Shown piece after piece: positions 1 through 6,623 of a stretch of DNA of 15,383 bases. The position numbers and the translations under genes are program-made. This DNA comes from JAOZHU01 sp964506435. Lineage in GTDB: Archaea > Thermoproteota > Bathyarchaeia > Bathyarchaeales > Bathycorpusculaceae. Numbering within the stretch: position 1 is the first letter of the stretch; each line of letters opens with the position of its first letter. The stretch lies in the NCBI GenBank assembly GCA_964506435.1, contig CAZDLK010000047.1, positions 1 to 15,383 of the forward strand. Reading direction: 5' to 3'. Below the pieces are notes generated by a model. That model was not told the DNA's origin, made no database searches, and saw only the letters and a list, made by a program, of their open reading frames with translations.

Positions 1-417
1 TGCAAGAACTACGACGGCGACGTCATGAGCGACATGCTGGGTTCAGCCTACGGCAGCTTGGCAATGATGACTTCCGTCCTTGTCAGCCCGCAGGGATATT
101 ACGAGTTTGAAGCTTCCCACGGCACAGTTCAGAAGCATTACTACAAGTACCTGAAAGGCGAAAAGACCTCAACCAATCCCATGGCCTTAATATTTGCTTG
201 GACAGGCTGCCTTAGAAAAAGAGGCGAGCTTGACGAGACACCTGATGTAGTCGATTTTGCGAAGAAGCTGGAAGAAGCAGCTATCGAGACTGTTGAAAGC
301 GGCATAATAACTGGCGATTTGATGCGCGTTGCCACACCAGACCCAAAGAACAAGCAAGTGTGCACAGAGGAGTTCATCGCCGAAATCGCTAAGAGGCTCA
401 AAAAGAAGGTTGAGTAG
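1..417 (+). CDS. icd: NADP-dependent isocitrate dehydrogenase, C-terminal part (5' truncated by window edge)
   Basis: The reading frame is open from base 1 and stops with TAG at 415-417, giving about 138 C-terminal residues of a protein that is normally about 400 residues long. It interconverts isocitrate and 2-oxoglutarate + CO2. The fragment begins with NYDGDVMSD, the metal- and substrate-binding aspartates of the eukaryotic-like (type II) NADP isocitrate dehydrogenases, followed by GYGSL-like AYGSLAMMTSVLV, then EASHGTVQKHY and TSTNPMALIFAWT. In the family the HGTV.RH segment binds the 2'-phosphate of NADP. Here a Lys-His pair replaces Arg-His, so the positive charge is kept and NADP remains likely. 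Only 11 bp separate it from the ATP-citrate lyase genes, so it is very probably the first visible gene of a citrate-metabolism operon. The true start lies outside the window. Direction in vivo, oxidative or reductive, cannot be told from sequence. Confidence 0.93.
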   Translation, partial: CKNYDGDVMSDMLGSAYGSLAMMTSVLVSPQGYYEFEASHGTVQKHYYKYLKGEKTSTNPMALIFAWTGCLRKRGELDETPDVVDFAKKLEEAAIETVESGIITGDLMRVATPDPKNKQVCTEEFIAEIAKRLKKKVE

Positions 418-428
418 AGGAAACGCGA

Positions 429-1742
429 ATGGCGCATAAGGCAATCAGAGAAGCAGACGGCAAACGCATGCTCGCCCGCCTGCTCAAAGAATATTCTGGC
501 GGAAAATACACTGTCCCAGACAAGTATGTCACTGTCGGACCAGACACCGACTTGGCGAAGCTTCCAGACCAATACAAGTGGTTGACCACTGAGAAGTTAG
601 TCGTTAAACCTGACCAGTTGATAAAGCGCAGGGGAAAAAACAAACTTGTTCTCGTAGGCGTAAACTACGACCAAGCCAAAGCGTGGATAAAAGAAAAAGC
701 TAAGCAGCCGATAACTATCTATGGCAAGTTCGATGCCAATGGAAAGCCCGCGGATAAGGGCACAGTTGGGCAACTCACGCACTTCATCATCGAACCAATG
801 ATACCCCACAAGGAGTCAGATGAATGCTACATTGCCATAGTGTCAAACAAAGACGGGGACACCCTCATGTTCTACCACGAAGGCGGAGTGAACGTAGGAA
901 ACGTAGACGCCAAGGCATCACGCTTAGAAGTACCAATTGGCACATCTCCGACGCAGGCGGAAATCGAGAAGAAACTCTTGGGAAAAGTGTCAGCTGACCG
1001 CAAGAAGCGCCTTTCCGAATTCATCGAAGCATTATTCAAATTCTACGCTGACCTAAACTTCACCTATCTGGAGATAAACCCAATTGTAGTGACAACGAAT
1101 TCAATTATCCCACTGGATCTCGCAGCTAAATTGGACAGCACTGCCGAGTTCGAGAGCGGCGAGGAGTGGGGCAACATCGAGTTCCCCGCACCTTTTGGGC
1201 GGACGCTTACGAAAGAAGAAGCATACATTGAGCACTTGGACTCCCAAACTGGAGCTTCTCTTAAACTCACCGTACTCAACCCTGAAGGAAGAGTCTGGAC
1301 GATGGTGGCGGGCGGCGGTGCATCCGTCATATACGCGGACACCATCACAGACCTTGGCTACATGAAGGAGCTAGCCAATTACGGCGAGTATTCTGGAGAC
1401 CCGAGCGAGGAATTCACGTATCTTTATGCCAAAACAATACTTGACTTAATGACCAGAAAGAAGAGTCTGAAAGGCAAGTTTCTGCTCATAGGAGGCGGAA
1501 TAGCGAATTTCACTGATGTTGCCAACACTTTCAAGGGCATAATCAGAGCTCTCACGGAGTATCAGAAGAAGCTTCAGGAGAACAAGGTCAAAATTTACGT
1601 TCGCAGGGGCGGGCCTAACTATCAGGAAGGGCTTTCGCAGATGAGGGAACTCGGCGAGAAGATAGGCGTGCCGATTGAAGTGTACGGACCGGAAACTCAC
1701 ATGACTAAGATTGTTTCCATGGCGTTAAAGGAAGGAAATTAA
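429..1742 (+). CDS. aclB: ATP-citrate lyase, ATP-grasp/citrate-binding subunit
   Basis: This 437-residue protein matches the N-terminal part of human ATP-citrate lyase, equivalent to plant ACLA and Chlorobium AclB (the two naming systems are reversed). With its partner it converts citrate + CoA + ATP to acetyl-CoA, oxaloacetate, ADP and phosphate. An ATP-grasp-like domain occupies about residues 1-240, with VVKPDQLIKRRGK near 58-70, HEGGV.VG.VDAKA near 150-162 and YLEINP near 213-218. The C-terminal citrate-binding domain holds GASLKLT, TMVAGGGASV (291-300), ANYGEYSG, IGGGIANFTDVA (354-365), RRGGPNYQEGL (392-402) and ETHMT (422-426). ATG at 429 is preceded by GAGGAAA and aligns with the family N-terminus. 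The next gene starts 1 bp after its stop, as expected for a stoichiometric heteromer. Similarity runs end to end, with no truncation. Confidence 0.96.
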   Translation: MAHKAIREADGKRMLARLLKEYSGGKYTVPDKYVTVGPDTDLAKLPDQYKWLTTEKLVVKPDQLIKRRGKNKLVLVGVNYDQAKAWIKEKAKQPITIYGKFDANGKPADKGTVGQLTHFIIEPMIPHKESDECYIAIVSNKDGDTLMFYHEGGVNVGNVDAKASRLEVPIGTSPTQAEIEKKLLGKVSADRKKRLSEFIEALFKFYADLNFTYLEINPIVVTTNSIIPLDLAAKLDSTAEFESGEEWGNIEFPAPFGRTLTKEEAYIEHLDSQTGASLKLTVLNPEGRVWTMVAGGGASVIYADTITDLGYMKELANYGEYSGDPSEEFTYLYAKTILDLMTRKKSLKGKFLLIGGGIANFTDVANTFKGIIRALTEYQKKLQENKVKIYVRRGGPNYQEGLSQMRELGEKIGVPIEVYGPETHMTKIVSMALKEGN

Positions 1743-1743
1743 A

Positions 1744-3582
1744 ATGGCAAAAGTAAAGTCAGCAAGTGAACTGTTTGACAGGAACACGCAGGCATTCATT
1801 TACAACAATCAAGTTAATGCAACGCAGAGGATGTTGGACTTTGATTATGTGGCAGGCCGCGATACGCCGTCAGTGGCAGCGATGATCAACCCCACTGGCG
1901 CAGACAGCTTCGCGAAGTTCTTCTTCGGCAAACGCGAAATCTTGGTACCCATTTACAGGACCCTTGAGAAAGCCGCGGAACTGCACCCCAACGTTGACGT
2001 TATGATAAACTTTGCGTCCTTCAGGTCAGCCGCGCCCTCAACTGAGGAAGCACTGGCTATACCGCAGCTACGAACAATTGTGATAATCGCTGAAGGAGTG
2101 CCTGAGAGGCGAATGAAACTGCTCACCGCCAAAGCAAAAGCCCTTGGAAAAGTCATAATAGGCCCCGCAACTGTAGGCGGAGTAAGAGCCGGCTGCTTCA
2201 AGATAGGCAACGCCGGCGGCACAATTGAAAACATCATTGAATCCAAGCTTCACAGACCCGGTTCCGTGGGATTCGTATCAAAATCCGGCGGTTTGAGCAA
2301 CGAGGCATACAATATTATTGCCAGAAACACGGATGGCTTGTACGAGGGCATAGCTATCGGCGGCGACACATACCCAGGTTCGACACTGCTGGACCATCTG
2401 TTAAGGTTCGAGAAGATACCTGAAGTTAAGCTGCTGGTGTGTTTGGGCGAAGTAGGCGGTAGCGGCGAGTACGACATCGCTGAGGCGCTCAAGAGCAAGA
2501 AGATTACTAAGCCGCTGGTGATTTGGGTCACCGGCACGTGCTCCAAGGCGTTCAAGACTGAGGTTCAGTTTGGCCACGCGGGTGCAAAAGCGGGTTCTGA
2601 GGCGGAAACTGCTGACGCGAAGAACGCAGCGCTCAGGAAGGCGGGGGCGATAGTGCCTGACTCGTATGATGATTATGACCAGAAGATAAAAGCCACATAT
2701 GAAAGTCTAGTCAAAAGGGGCGTCATCAAGCCGAAGCCTGAGCCTCCTGTGCCGAAAGTTCCGATGGACTACGCTAAAGCGGTGAAGAACGGCGTAGTCA
2801 GGAAGCCTGCAAGCTTCATCTGCACGATATCAAATGACCGAGGAGAAGAACTGCTTTACGGCAAGATGCCGATTTCCGAGGTCTTCAAGAAGGACATAGG
2901 AATCGGCGGAGTACTCAGCATCCTCTGGTTTAAGAGCCAGTTTCCAGCATACGCAACCAAATTCATAGAAATGGCTATAATGGTTACGGCTGACCATGGA
3001 CCTGCAGTGTCGGGCGCTCATAACGCCATAGTTGCAGCTAGAGCAGGCAAAGACTTGATTTCCTCAGTTGCAAGCGGTATGCTAACTATTGGCCCAAGGT
3101 TCGGAGGCGCCATTGATGGCGCAGCTCAGATGTTCTCTGAAGCTTATGACAGGAGATTAACCCCAAGCCAGTTCGTTGCGGAGATGAAGAAGAAGGGTGT
3201 GAACATTCAGGGCATAGGGCACTTAGTCAAGAGTGTGCATAACCCTGACATGCGGGTGACTATCATGAAGGAGTACGCTAAGAAGCACTTCAAGAGTACA
3301 CCGTTGCTGGATTTTGCGCTTGAGGTGGAGAAGATTACGACAGCTAAGAAAGACAATCTCATTCTGAACGTGGACGGCTGCATCGGAATTTGCTTTGTTG
3401 ACATGCTGCGGAACGAGATGCCGAAGAATGAAGCTGATGAGTACATTCAGATGGGTGCTCTGAATGCGTTGTTTGTGTTGGGCAGAACCATCGGCATGAT
3501 AGGGCACTTTCTTGACCAGAAGCGGCTTAAGCAGGGGCTTTATAGGCATCCGTGGGATGACATTGCCTACATGACGGAGTGA
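1744..3582 (+). CDS. aclA: ATP-citrate lyase, catalytic CoA-ligase/citrate-synthase-like subunit
   Basis: This 612-residue subunit corresponds to the C-terminal part of human ACLY (plant ACLB, Chlorobium AclA). Residues about 1-330 form the succinyl-CoA-synthetase-like module: MLDFDYV, PSVAAM, NFASFRSA, IIGPATVGG, SKSGGLSNE, and VQFGHAGA with the phosphohistidine at His278. Residues about 335-612 form the citrate-synthase-like lyase module: PMDYAKA, RKPASF, MVTADHGPAVSGAHN, GPRFGGAIDGAA, GIGH...NPDMR, VEKITT, NLILNVDG and LDQKRLKQGLYRHPWDDI. The catalytic His of ADHGP and of GIGH (His493) are present. The residue after His493 is Leu, whereas relatives known to me have Arg. ATG at 1744 follows the preceding stop by 1 bp and the end of that gene supplies GGAAGGAAA as ribosome binding site. 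The two subunits should assemble into one lyase complex in the cytoplasm. Confidence 0.96.
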   Translation: MAKVKSASELFDRNTQAFIYNNQVNATQRMLDFDYVAGRDTPSVAAMINPTGADSFAKFFFGKREILVPIYRTLEKAAELHPNVDVMINFASFRSAAPSTEEALAIPQLRTIVIIAEGVPERRMKLLTAKAKALGKVIIGPATVGGVRAGCFKIGNAGGTIENIIESKLHRPGSVGFVSKSGGLSNEAYNIIARNTDGLYEGIAIGGDTYPGSTLLDHLLRFEKIPEVKLLVCLGEVGGSGEYDIAEALKSKKITKPLVIWVTGTCSKAFKTEVQFGHAGAKAGSEAETADAKNAALRKAGAIVPDSYDDYDQKIKATYESLVKRGVIKPKPEPPVPKVPMDYAKAVKNGVVRKPASFICTISNDRGEELLYGKMPISEVFKKDIGIGGVLSILWFKSQFPAYATKFIEMAIMVTADHGPAVSGAHNAIVAARAGKDLISSVASGMLTIGPRFGGAIDGAAQMFSEAYDRRLTPSQFVAEMKKKGVNIQGIGHLVKSVHNPDMRVTIMKEYAKKHFKSTPLLDFALEVEKITTAKKDNLILNVDGCIGICFVDMLRNEMPKNEADEYIQMGALNALFVLGRTIGMIGHFLDQKRLKQGLYRHPWDDIAYMTE

Positions 3583-3605
3583 GCAGAAACAAGCAGGTGA
3601 TTGGC

Positions 3606-4169
3606 ATGACCAAGACATTAATTGTTTATGGAAGCCGTTACGGAGCAACGGCAAGTACCTCAGAAGAAATTGCCAAAGTACTCCGCGGCGAAGGTTTTGA
3701 GGTTAAAGTGGCGGATGCAAAAAAAGAGAAAATAAAGGACATAGCCGAGTTTGACCTTGTGGTTGTAGGCAGCGGAATTAAAATGGGCAAATGGGTTGCC
3801 GAACCTGAGCAGTTCTTGCAGAAGTTTCAGAAAGAACTTGCACAAAAGAAGGTCGCGATCTTTGTTTCATCGGCTGCACAAGCGATACTGGAACATGAAG
3901 GGAAAACTGCGGAAGCAGAAAAAACCCGCAGAGAATATCTTGAAGAAAAGGCTGCCAAGTACTCCTTGCGTCCCATAGCGCTGGGTTTGTTTGGAGGAGT
4001 CTGGGATTACAATAAAATGGGCTTTTTCTTCCGGAGGACAATGAGCGCGTTCAAGCAGGTTATAGAGGCGGCTGGTTTTAAGGAAACAGAACCTGAAGTC
4101 TACGATACACGGGACTGGCAGGCAATCCGAAGTTGGGCTGAAGAAATAGCACAAAAAGCACGGGAATAA
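3606..4169 (+). CDS. Flavodoxin-domain protein, HemG-like (menaquinone-dependent protoporphyrinogen oxidase family)
   Basis: The protein has 187 residues if it starts at ATG 3606. An in-frame GTG at 3579 would add nine residues, but GGTGA at 3596-3600, five bases before 3606, and the flavodoxin beginning TKTLIVYGSRYGAT favour the later start. The FMN phosphate loop is YGSRYGATASTSEEIA, followed by FDLVVVGSGIKMGKW, VAIFVSSAAQ and a C-terminal VYDTRDWQAIRSWAEEIA, which resembles the end of bacterial HemG. That family passes electrons through FMN, in HemG from protoporphyrinogen IX to quinone, but many archaeal members have no assigned substrate, so only a flavin redox role is claimed. It starts within 25 bp of the lyase stop and probably shares its transcript. 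No haem-biosynthesis gene is nearby to support a porphyrin role. A nine-T run lies about 65 bp downstream. Confidence 0.82.
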   Translation: MTKTLIVYGSRYGATASTSEEIAKVLRGEGFEVKVADAKKEKIKDIAEFDLVVVGSGIKMGKWVAEPEQFLQKFQKELAQKKVAIFVSSAAQAILEHEGKTAEAEKTRREYLEEKAAKYSLRPIALGLFGGVWDYNKMGFFFRRTMSAFKQVIEAAGFKETEPEVYDTRDWQAIRSWAEEIAQKARE

Positions 4170-4235
4170 ATGGGCGCTGGAGAAGGGGCATGAACCGCGA
4201 CTTGCTAGTGAACAGTGGAAAGGTGTATACGTGCC

Positions 4236-4244
4236 TTTTTTTTT
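4236..4244 (+). terminator. Oligo-T terminator of the IDH-ACL-flavodoxin operon
   Basis: A run of nine T residues lies about 65 bp after the flavodoxin stop, in the short gap before a convergent gene. Archaeal RNA polymerase commonly terminates at such U-tracts without a hairpin, and none is obvious here. Assignment is by position and composition only. Confidence 0.5.
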
Positions 4245-4267
4245 AAAACTAATCAAGTATGTTGGGG

Positions 4268-5023
4268 TCATCGTGTGCCTTTGCGTAAGACTTCGCCCTG
4301 TTCCCAGTAATGCAGGTAAAGGTCTGTAGCCCACTTTTTGAAACTTGGGTCTTTACCAAAAAAAGCTGCAACATCAGGGGTGCCACCAATGAGCGGCAGC
4401 GCCAGCATCGCTTCTTTTTCGGTGATAACTATGATCTCAGGCGTTTTAGGCAGATACCTTCTTTCTATGTACTCTTTGAATTCGGGGTAGTCAAGCTCGG
4501 TGGGAAGCATGTCTTTTGGGTGGAGTGATCTGAACTGTACGCCTTTTTTGAATCGTTCTTCTACGGCGCGACCGTGAACGGCGAAAACTTGGCTCGTTAA
4601 AGTCCAAATGTGCTTTTCAGCGGCTTTAATCATTTCTTCAACCCGTTTAACAGCTTCAAACTGTTCAGTCAAGGTTCCCTTGTTGAGTTCGCCTATGCGG
4701 AAAAGGAATTCGGGAGGAAGCTGCCATATGTCGTGCTCAAGAAAGTATTGTTTGTGCCTAAAAATGAACTCGAAGGAAGGAGACAGGAATAGCACAAGCT
4801 TTCCGAAAGGAGTTAAACTATAGCTCCCGTCGGCATCTTTGGCTATGAACGCTGTTTTGCTGAGTCTTTGGAGTTGCCTGAAAGTTTCAGTCGTCGTCAA
4901 ATCTAAGCTCTTTCCTAGTTCATGCATCTTCCAACTTCGTTCTTGCAGTTGCAGCAAAATACTCATTCGGCTTTCACTCGCAAGCTCAAAAAACAGTTTC
5001 TCTATTCCTTCCTCATTCTCCAC
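4268..5023 (-). CDS. Winged-helix transcriptional regulator with FilR1/DUF1724 C-terminal domain (cassette 1)
   Basis: The protein has 251 residues. Residues about 5-80 form an ArsR-like winged helix: LFFELASESRMSILLQL, then recognition-helix region LTTTETFRQLQRLSKTAFI, then the wing DGSYSLTPFGKLVL. Residues about 95-250 match the archaeal FilR1-type domain (formerly DUF1724), with LPPEFLFRIGELN, a helical EAVKRVEEMIKAAEKHIW stretch and a C-terminal FKKWATDLYLHYWEQ. No cysteine metal-site pattern is seen, so the ligand is unknown. The start is GTG at 5023-5021, preceded on the minus strand by GGTGA six bases upstream. It is divergent from the small-protein operon starting at 5133, and three palindromes fill the 109-bp gap, suggesting autoregulation plus control of that operon. 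It is a clear paralogue of the regulator at 6773-7522; both end in Gly-Thr-Arg. Confidence 0.87.
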   Translation of the reverse strand: MENEEGIEKLFFELASESRMSILLQLQERSWKMHELGKSLDLTTTETFRQLQRLSKTAFIAKDADGSYSLTPFGKLVLFLSPSFEFIFRHKQYFLEHDIWQLPPEFLFRIGELNKGTLTEQFEAVKRVEEMIKAAEKHIWTLTSQVFAVHGRAVEERFKKGVQFRSLHPKDMLPTELDYPEFKEYIERRYLPKTPEIIVITEKEAMLALPLIGGTPDVAAFFGKDPSFKKWATDLYLHYWEQGEVLRKGTR

Positions 5024-5036
5024 CTTTTCTCACCAA

Positions 5037-5052
5037 TGTTAATGCATTAACA
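5037..5052. promoter_or_regulatory. Perfect 16-bp palindrome, probable operator 1
   Basis: TGTTAATGCATTAACA reads identically on both strands. It lies 14 bp from the regulator start in the divergent promoter region. Its arms TGTT/AACA recur in the palindrome at 5073-5086. A dimeric winged-helix protein would be expected to bind such a site, and the adjacent FilR1-like regulator is the obvious candidate (inference). Confidence 0.68.
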
Positions 5053-5056
5053 ATGT

Positions 5057-5072
5057 TGTGCATCCATGCACA
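5057..5072. promoter_or_regulatory. Inverted repeat with 7-bp arms, probable operator 2
   Basis: TGTGCAT and ATGCACA are separated by CC. The centre is 20 bp from the centre of the palindrome at 5037-5052, close to two helical turns, so dimers bound at both would lie on the same face of the DNA. Confidence 0.6.
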
Positions 5073-5086
5073 TTGTTTGCAAACAA
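5073..5086. promoter_or_regulatory. Perfect 14-bp palindrome, probable operator 3
   Basis: TTGTTTGCAAACAA is self-complementary and shares TGTT...AACA with the first palindrome. Its centre is 15 bp from that of the second. It lies about 47 bp upstream of the small-protein start, where bound repressor could cover promoter elements of that operon. No convincing TATA box was singled out. Confidence 0.62.
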
Positions 5087-5132
5087 GAATAATCAGTTTC
5101 GCTGCCTAATAAAAAGTAAGGAAGCAAGAGAC

Positions 5133-5426
5133 ATGAAAGAAAAAGCGCAACACAAAGAGCGGTTCTTCTCCATTGAGCTTGAGTCGAAAGCTAACCTTAA
5201 AACCGTTACCCTGACAAACGGCTCCAGCGACAGCGCCCTAATAGAAGGCACAATAGGCGAACTTGTGCAAGCCAGCTTCGCGGAGGGCGAAATCTTAGAG
5301 ATCGTTGGCAAAACAGGAACATTCAGAATAAACCTGAAAGAGAAAGAATTGGAAAAACCGCTTCCCAGTTCAGCTGCTGCAAAGGCACCCGACCAAAAGA
5401 AGAAGCCACAGGAGGTGAAACGATGA
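5133..5426 (+). CDS. Small beta-rich protein of unknown function, cassette 1 copy
   Basis: I do not recognise a named family. From ATG 5133 the protein has 97 residues; AAGGAAG lies about nine bases upstream. An in-frame GTG at 5058 would place the start inside the palindromes and is not supported by the paralogue. The core (about residues 11-75) has alternating hydrophobic residues typical of short beta strands: FFSIELESK, KTVTLTNG, ALIEGTIGEL, EILEIVGKTGTFRINL. A charged, Pro/Lys-rich tail follows. There is no signal peptide or membrane segment and no cysteine. About 32 of 74 aligned positions are identical by eye to the 94-residue protein at 7640-7924, which also sits opposite a FilR1-like regulator. 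The stop overlaps the next start as ATGA, so translation is probably coupled. A role as a ligand-binding or adaptor subunit for the downstream effector is only a guess. Confidence 0.8.
   Translation: MKEKAQHKERFFSIELESKANLKTVTLTNGSSDSALIEGTIGELVQASFAEGEILEIVGKTGTFRINLKEKELEKPLPSSAAAKAPDQKKKPQEVKR
5411..5418 (+). promoter_or_regulatory. Strong Shine-Dalgarno, GGAGGTGA
   Basis: This is a full-length match to the archaeal 16S 3' end, four bases before ATG 5423 and inside the end of the upstream gene. It fixes the start of the small membrane protein and suggests that it is translated efficiently even though its start overlaps the upstream stop. Confidence 0.8.
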
Positions 5427-5638
5427 AAAAACTAAGAATCTTGGCCATCGCTGTGGTTGTCATATTAGGTCTTGCCGCGTTTAAAACAGTGGTACCCGCT
5501 GCAGACGTCAGCAAACCATGCTTACTAGGCTACAAAGCAGCTTGCTCTTTCGCACCTATAAGCACGGCAATCCTAGTCGCCGCAGCCATTGGCGCGTTCA
5601 TCGCCACAAAAAGAATAATTTTAGGAGGATCAGCCTAA
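5423..5638 (+). CDS. Small membrane protein with two hydrophobic segments and a cysteine pair
   Basis: The protein has 71 residues. Hydrophobic segments span about residues 6-24 (after a Lys-Lys-Leu-Arg start) and 45-62. Between them is a loop, KPCLLGYKAACSFAPIST, containing Cys33 and Cys41. The positive N-terminus and the KR at 63-64 suggest that both ends are cytoplasmic and the cysteine loop is outside, though the first segment could be a signal anchor. The start is secure because of the adjacent GGAGGTGA and the ATGA overlap with the upstream gene. It precedes the EFR1 flavodoxin/ferredoxin by 34 bp, so a membrane redox partner, or a disulfide-forming loop reporting redox state, is possible but unproven. 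I cannot assign a named family. Confidence 0.75.
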   Translation: MKKLRILAIAVVVILGLAAFKTVVPAADVSKPCLLGYKAACSFAPISTAILVAAAIGAFIATKRIILGGSA

Positions 5639-5640
5639 CC

Positions 5641-5676
5641 ATGAAAAACTCGCAATCAGGAGAACCACAGCCATGA
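5641..5676 (+). CDS. Possible 11-codon translated leader upstream of the EFR1 gene
   Basis: ATG at 5641 opens an 11-codon frame ending in TGA at 5674-5676, overlapping the EFR1 start by ATGA. GGAGG at 5625-5629 lies 12 bases upstream, a long but usable spacing. The same ATGA arrangement links the two preceding genes. A peptide this short may only carry ribosomes to the next start. Chance is not excluded. Confidence 0.25.
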   Translation: MKNSQSGEPQP

Positions 5677-6509
5677 GCGCTACCATCTACTATTTTTCAG
5701 GAACAGGTAATTCACTGACTGCCGCCAGATACATCGCAGAAAAACTCGATGGAAAACTAATACCGATATCATCCGTGATGAAGGAAAAAAGCGTTAAACT
5801 TGAGGCTGATGTGGTCGGAGTTGTGTTCCCAGCTTTTTACGCAACGAACGACTGCGGCGTCCCACTCATAATCGGGCGCTTTGTCAACAAACTGGAAAAC
5901 CTCGACGCAAAATACGTTTTTGCAGTGTGCACACACGGAGGCATGCCGGGCACAACAATAGCAAACCTCAGAAAAGCCGTCAAGGCACGCGGCGGCAAAC
6001 TCGCTGCAGGATTTGTAGTGAAGATGAGCAACAAGAACATCGCCGAAGCAAAACGGCAAAAAATGCTCGTTAAACAAAAGAAGAAACTGGAAGCCATCTG
6101 CGAATACGTTAATGCCCGCAGAGAAGGCAGATTTGAAACCCGCGGCTTGCTGCGTAAAATACTTTTAGCGCCCCTGCGTTTACTTGAAAAACCGATATTC
6201 TTGCACAGATATAGAAGGCTCTCAGGCACATCCAGTTGGTCTTTCAGCGAACTCATACCTTTGGCAGACAGAAGCTTTCTAACTAACGAAAACTGCATTG
6301 GCTGCGGAACCTGCGTCAGAGTCTGCCCTGTGAATAATATCAAACTGGTAGATGGAAAGCCAGTGTGGCAGCATCACTGCGAAACCTGCTACTCATGTTA
6401 CACATGGTGCCCGAAAAACGCGATTTACGGCGACATCGTGTCCTATAACGACTGGTACCACAACCCCGAAGTAAAAGCATCCGACATGCTCAGCCGCCGC
6501 GGTTCTTGA
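5673..6509 (+). CDS. EFR1-family flavodoxin/ferredoxin fusion protein
   Basis: The protein has 278 residues. A flavodoxin-like domain fills about residues 1-150: the N-terminal phosphate loop is YYFSGTGNSLTAARYIA (6-22), followed by GVVFPAFYATNDCGVPLI and AVCTHGGMPG. A basic linker precedes the C-terminal ferredoxin domain with two [4Fe-4S] motifs: Cys208-211-214 with Cys218, then Cys236-239-242 with Cys246. All eight ligands are present. This domain order is that of EFR1 ferredoxins, soluble electron carriers of anaerobes whose physiological partners are mostly unknown. AGGAGA about ten bases before ATG 5673 fits translation. It is last in the operon with the small beta protein and the two-cysteine membrane protein, so it is probably controlled by the divergent regulator and may exchange electrons with the membrane protein (inference). 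Confidence 0.9.
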   Translation: MSATIYYFSGTGNSLTAARYIAEKLDGKLIPISSVMKEKSVKLEADVVGVVFPAFYATNDCGVPLIIGRFVNKLENLDAKYVFAVCTHGGMPGTTIANLRKAVKARGGKLAAGFVVKMSNKNIAEAKRQKMLVKQKKKLEAICEYVNARREGRFETRGLLRKILLAPLRLLEKPIFLHRYRRLSGTSSWSFSELIPLADRSFLTNENCIGCGTCVRVCPVNNIKLVDGKPVWQHHCETCYSCYTWCPKNAIYGDIVSYNDWYHNPEVKASDMLSRRGS

Positions 6510-6514
6510 ACCGC
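6499..6514. repeat. Inverted repeat across the EFR1 stop codon
   Basis: GCGGTTC and GAACCGC are separated by TT, and the TGA stop (6507-6509) lies within the structure. A second short hairpin, CGCCT-CTGA-AGGCG, follows about 10 bp later. No T-run follows directly. These may protect or terminate the 3' end of the mRNA, but the assignment is weak. Confidence 0.35.
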
Positions 6515-6597
6515 TGACTAACGCGCCTCTGAAGGCGAAGCCAACAAAAGCGGAAGCTCACTTCGTCAAAAATAATCGCAAATATACGCGGGAAAAG

Positions 6598-6623
6598 TGG
6601 CGCCGGGGAAGGGACTCGAACCC
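6598..6623 (-). tRNA. Orphan tRNA 3' end (T-arm, acceptor strand, discriminator and CCA), pseudo-tRNA or att-like repeat
   Basis: On the minus strand the sequence reads as T-loop GTTCGAGTC, 3' acceptor strand CCCCGGC, G73 and an encoded CCA. These 26 bp are identical to the 3' end of the tRNA-Ser(CGA) at 9739-9865. The next base upstream completes AAGGG, which pairs perfectly with CCCTT in the T-stem; the intact tRNA has a G-U pair there. No GCCGGGG 5' acceptor strand, D-arm or anticodon arm is found within about 200 bp on either side. TTTT follows the CCA, and a TTTAAA lies upstream at a plausible promoter distance. It is either the scar of integration into the tRNA gene, a degraded second serine tRNA, or the 3' half of a split tRNA. 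Confidence 0.7.
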
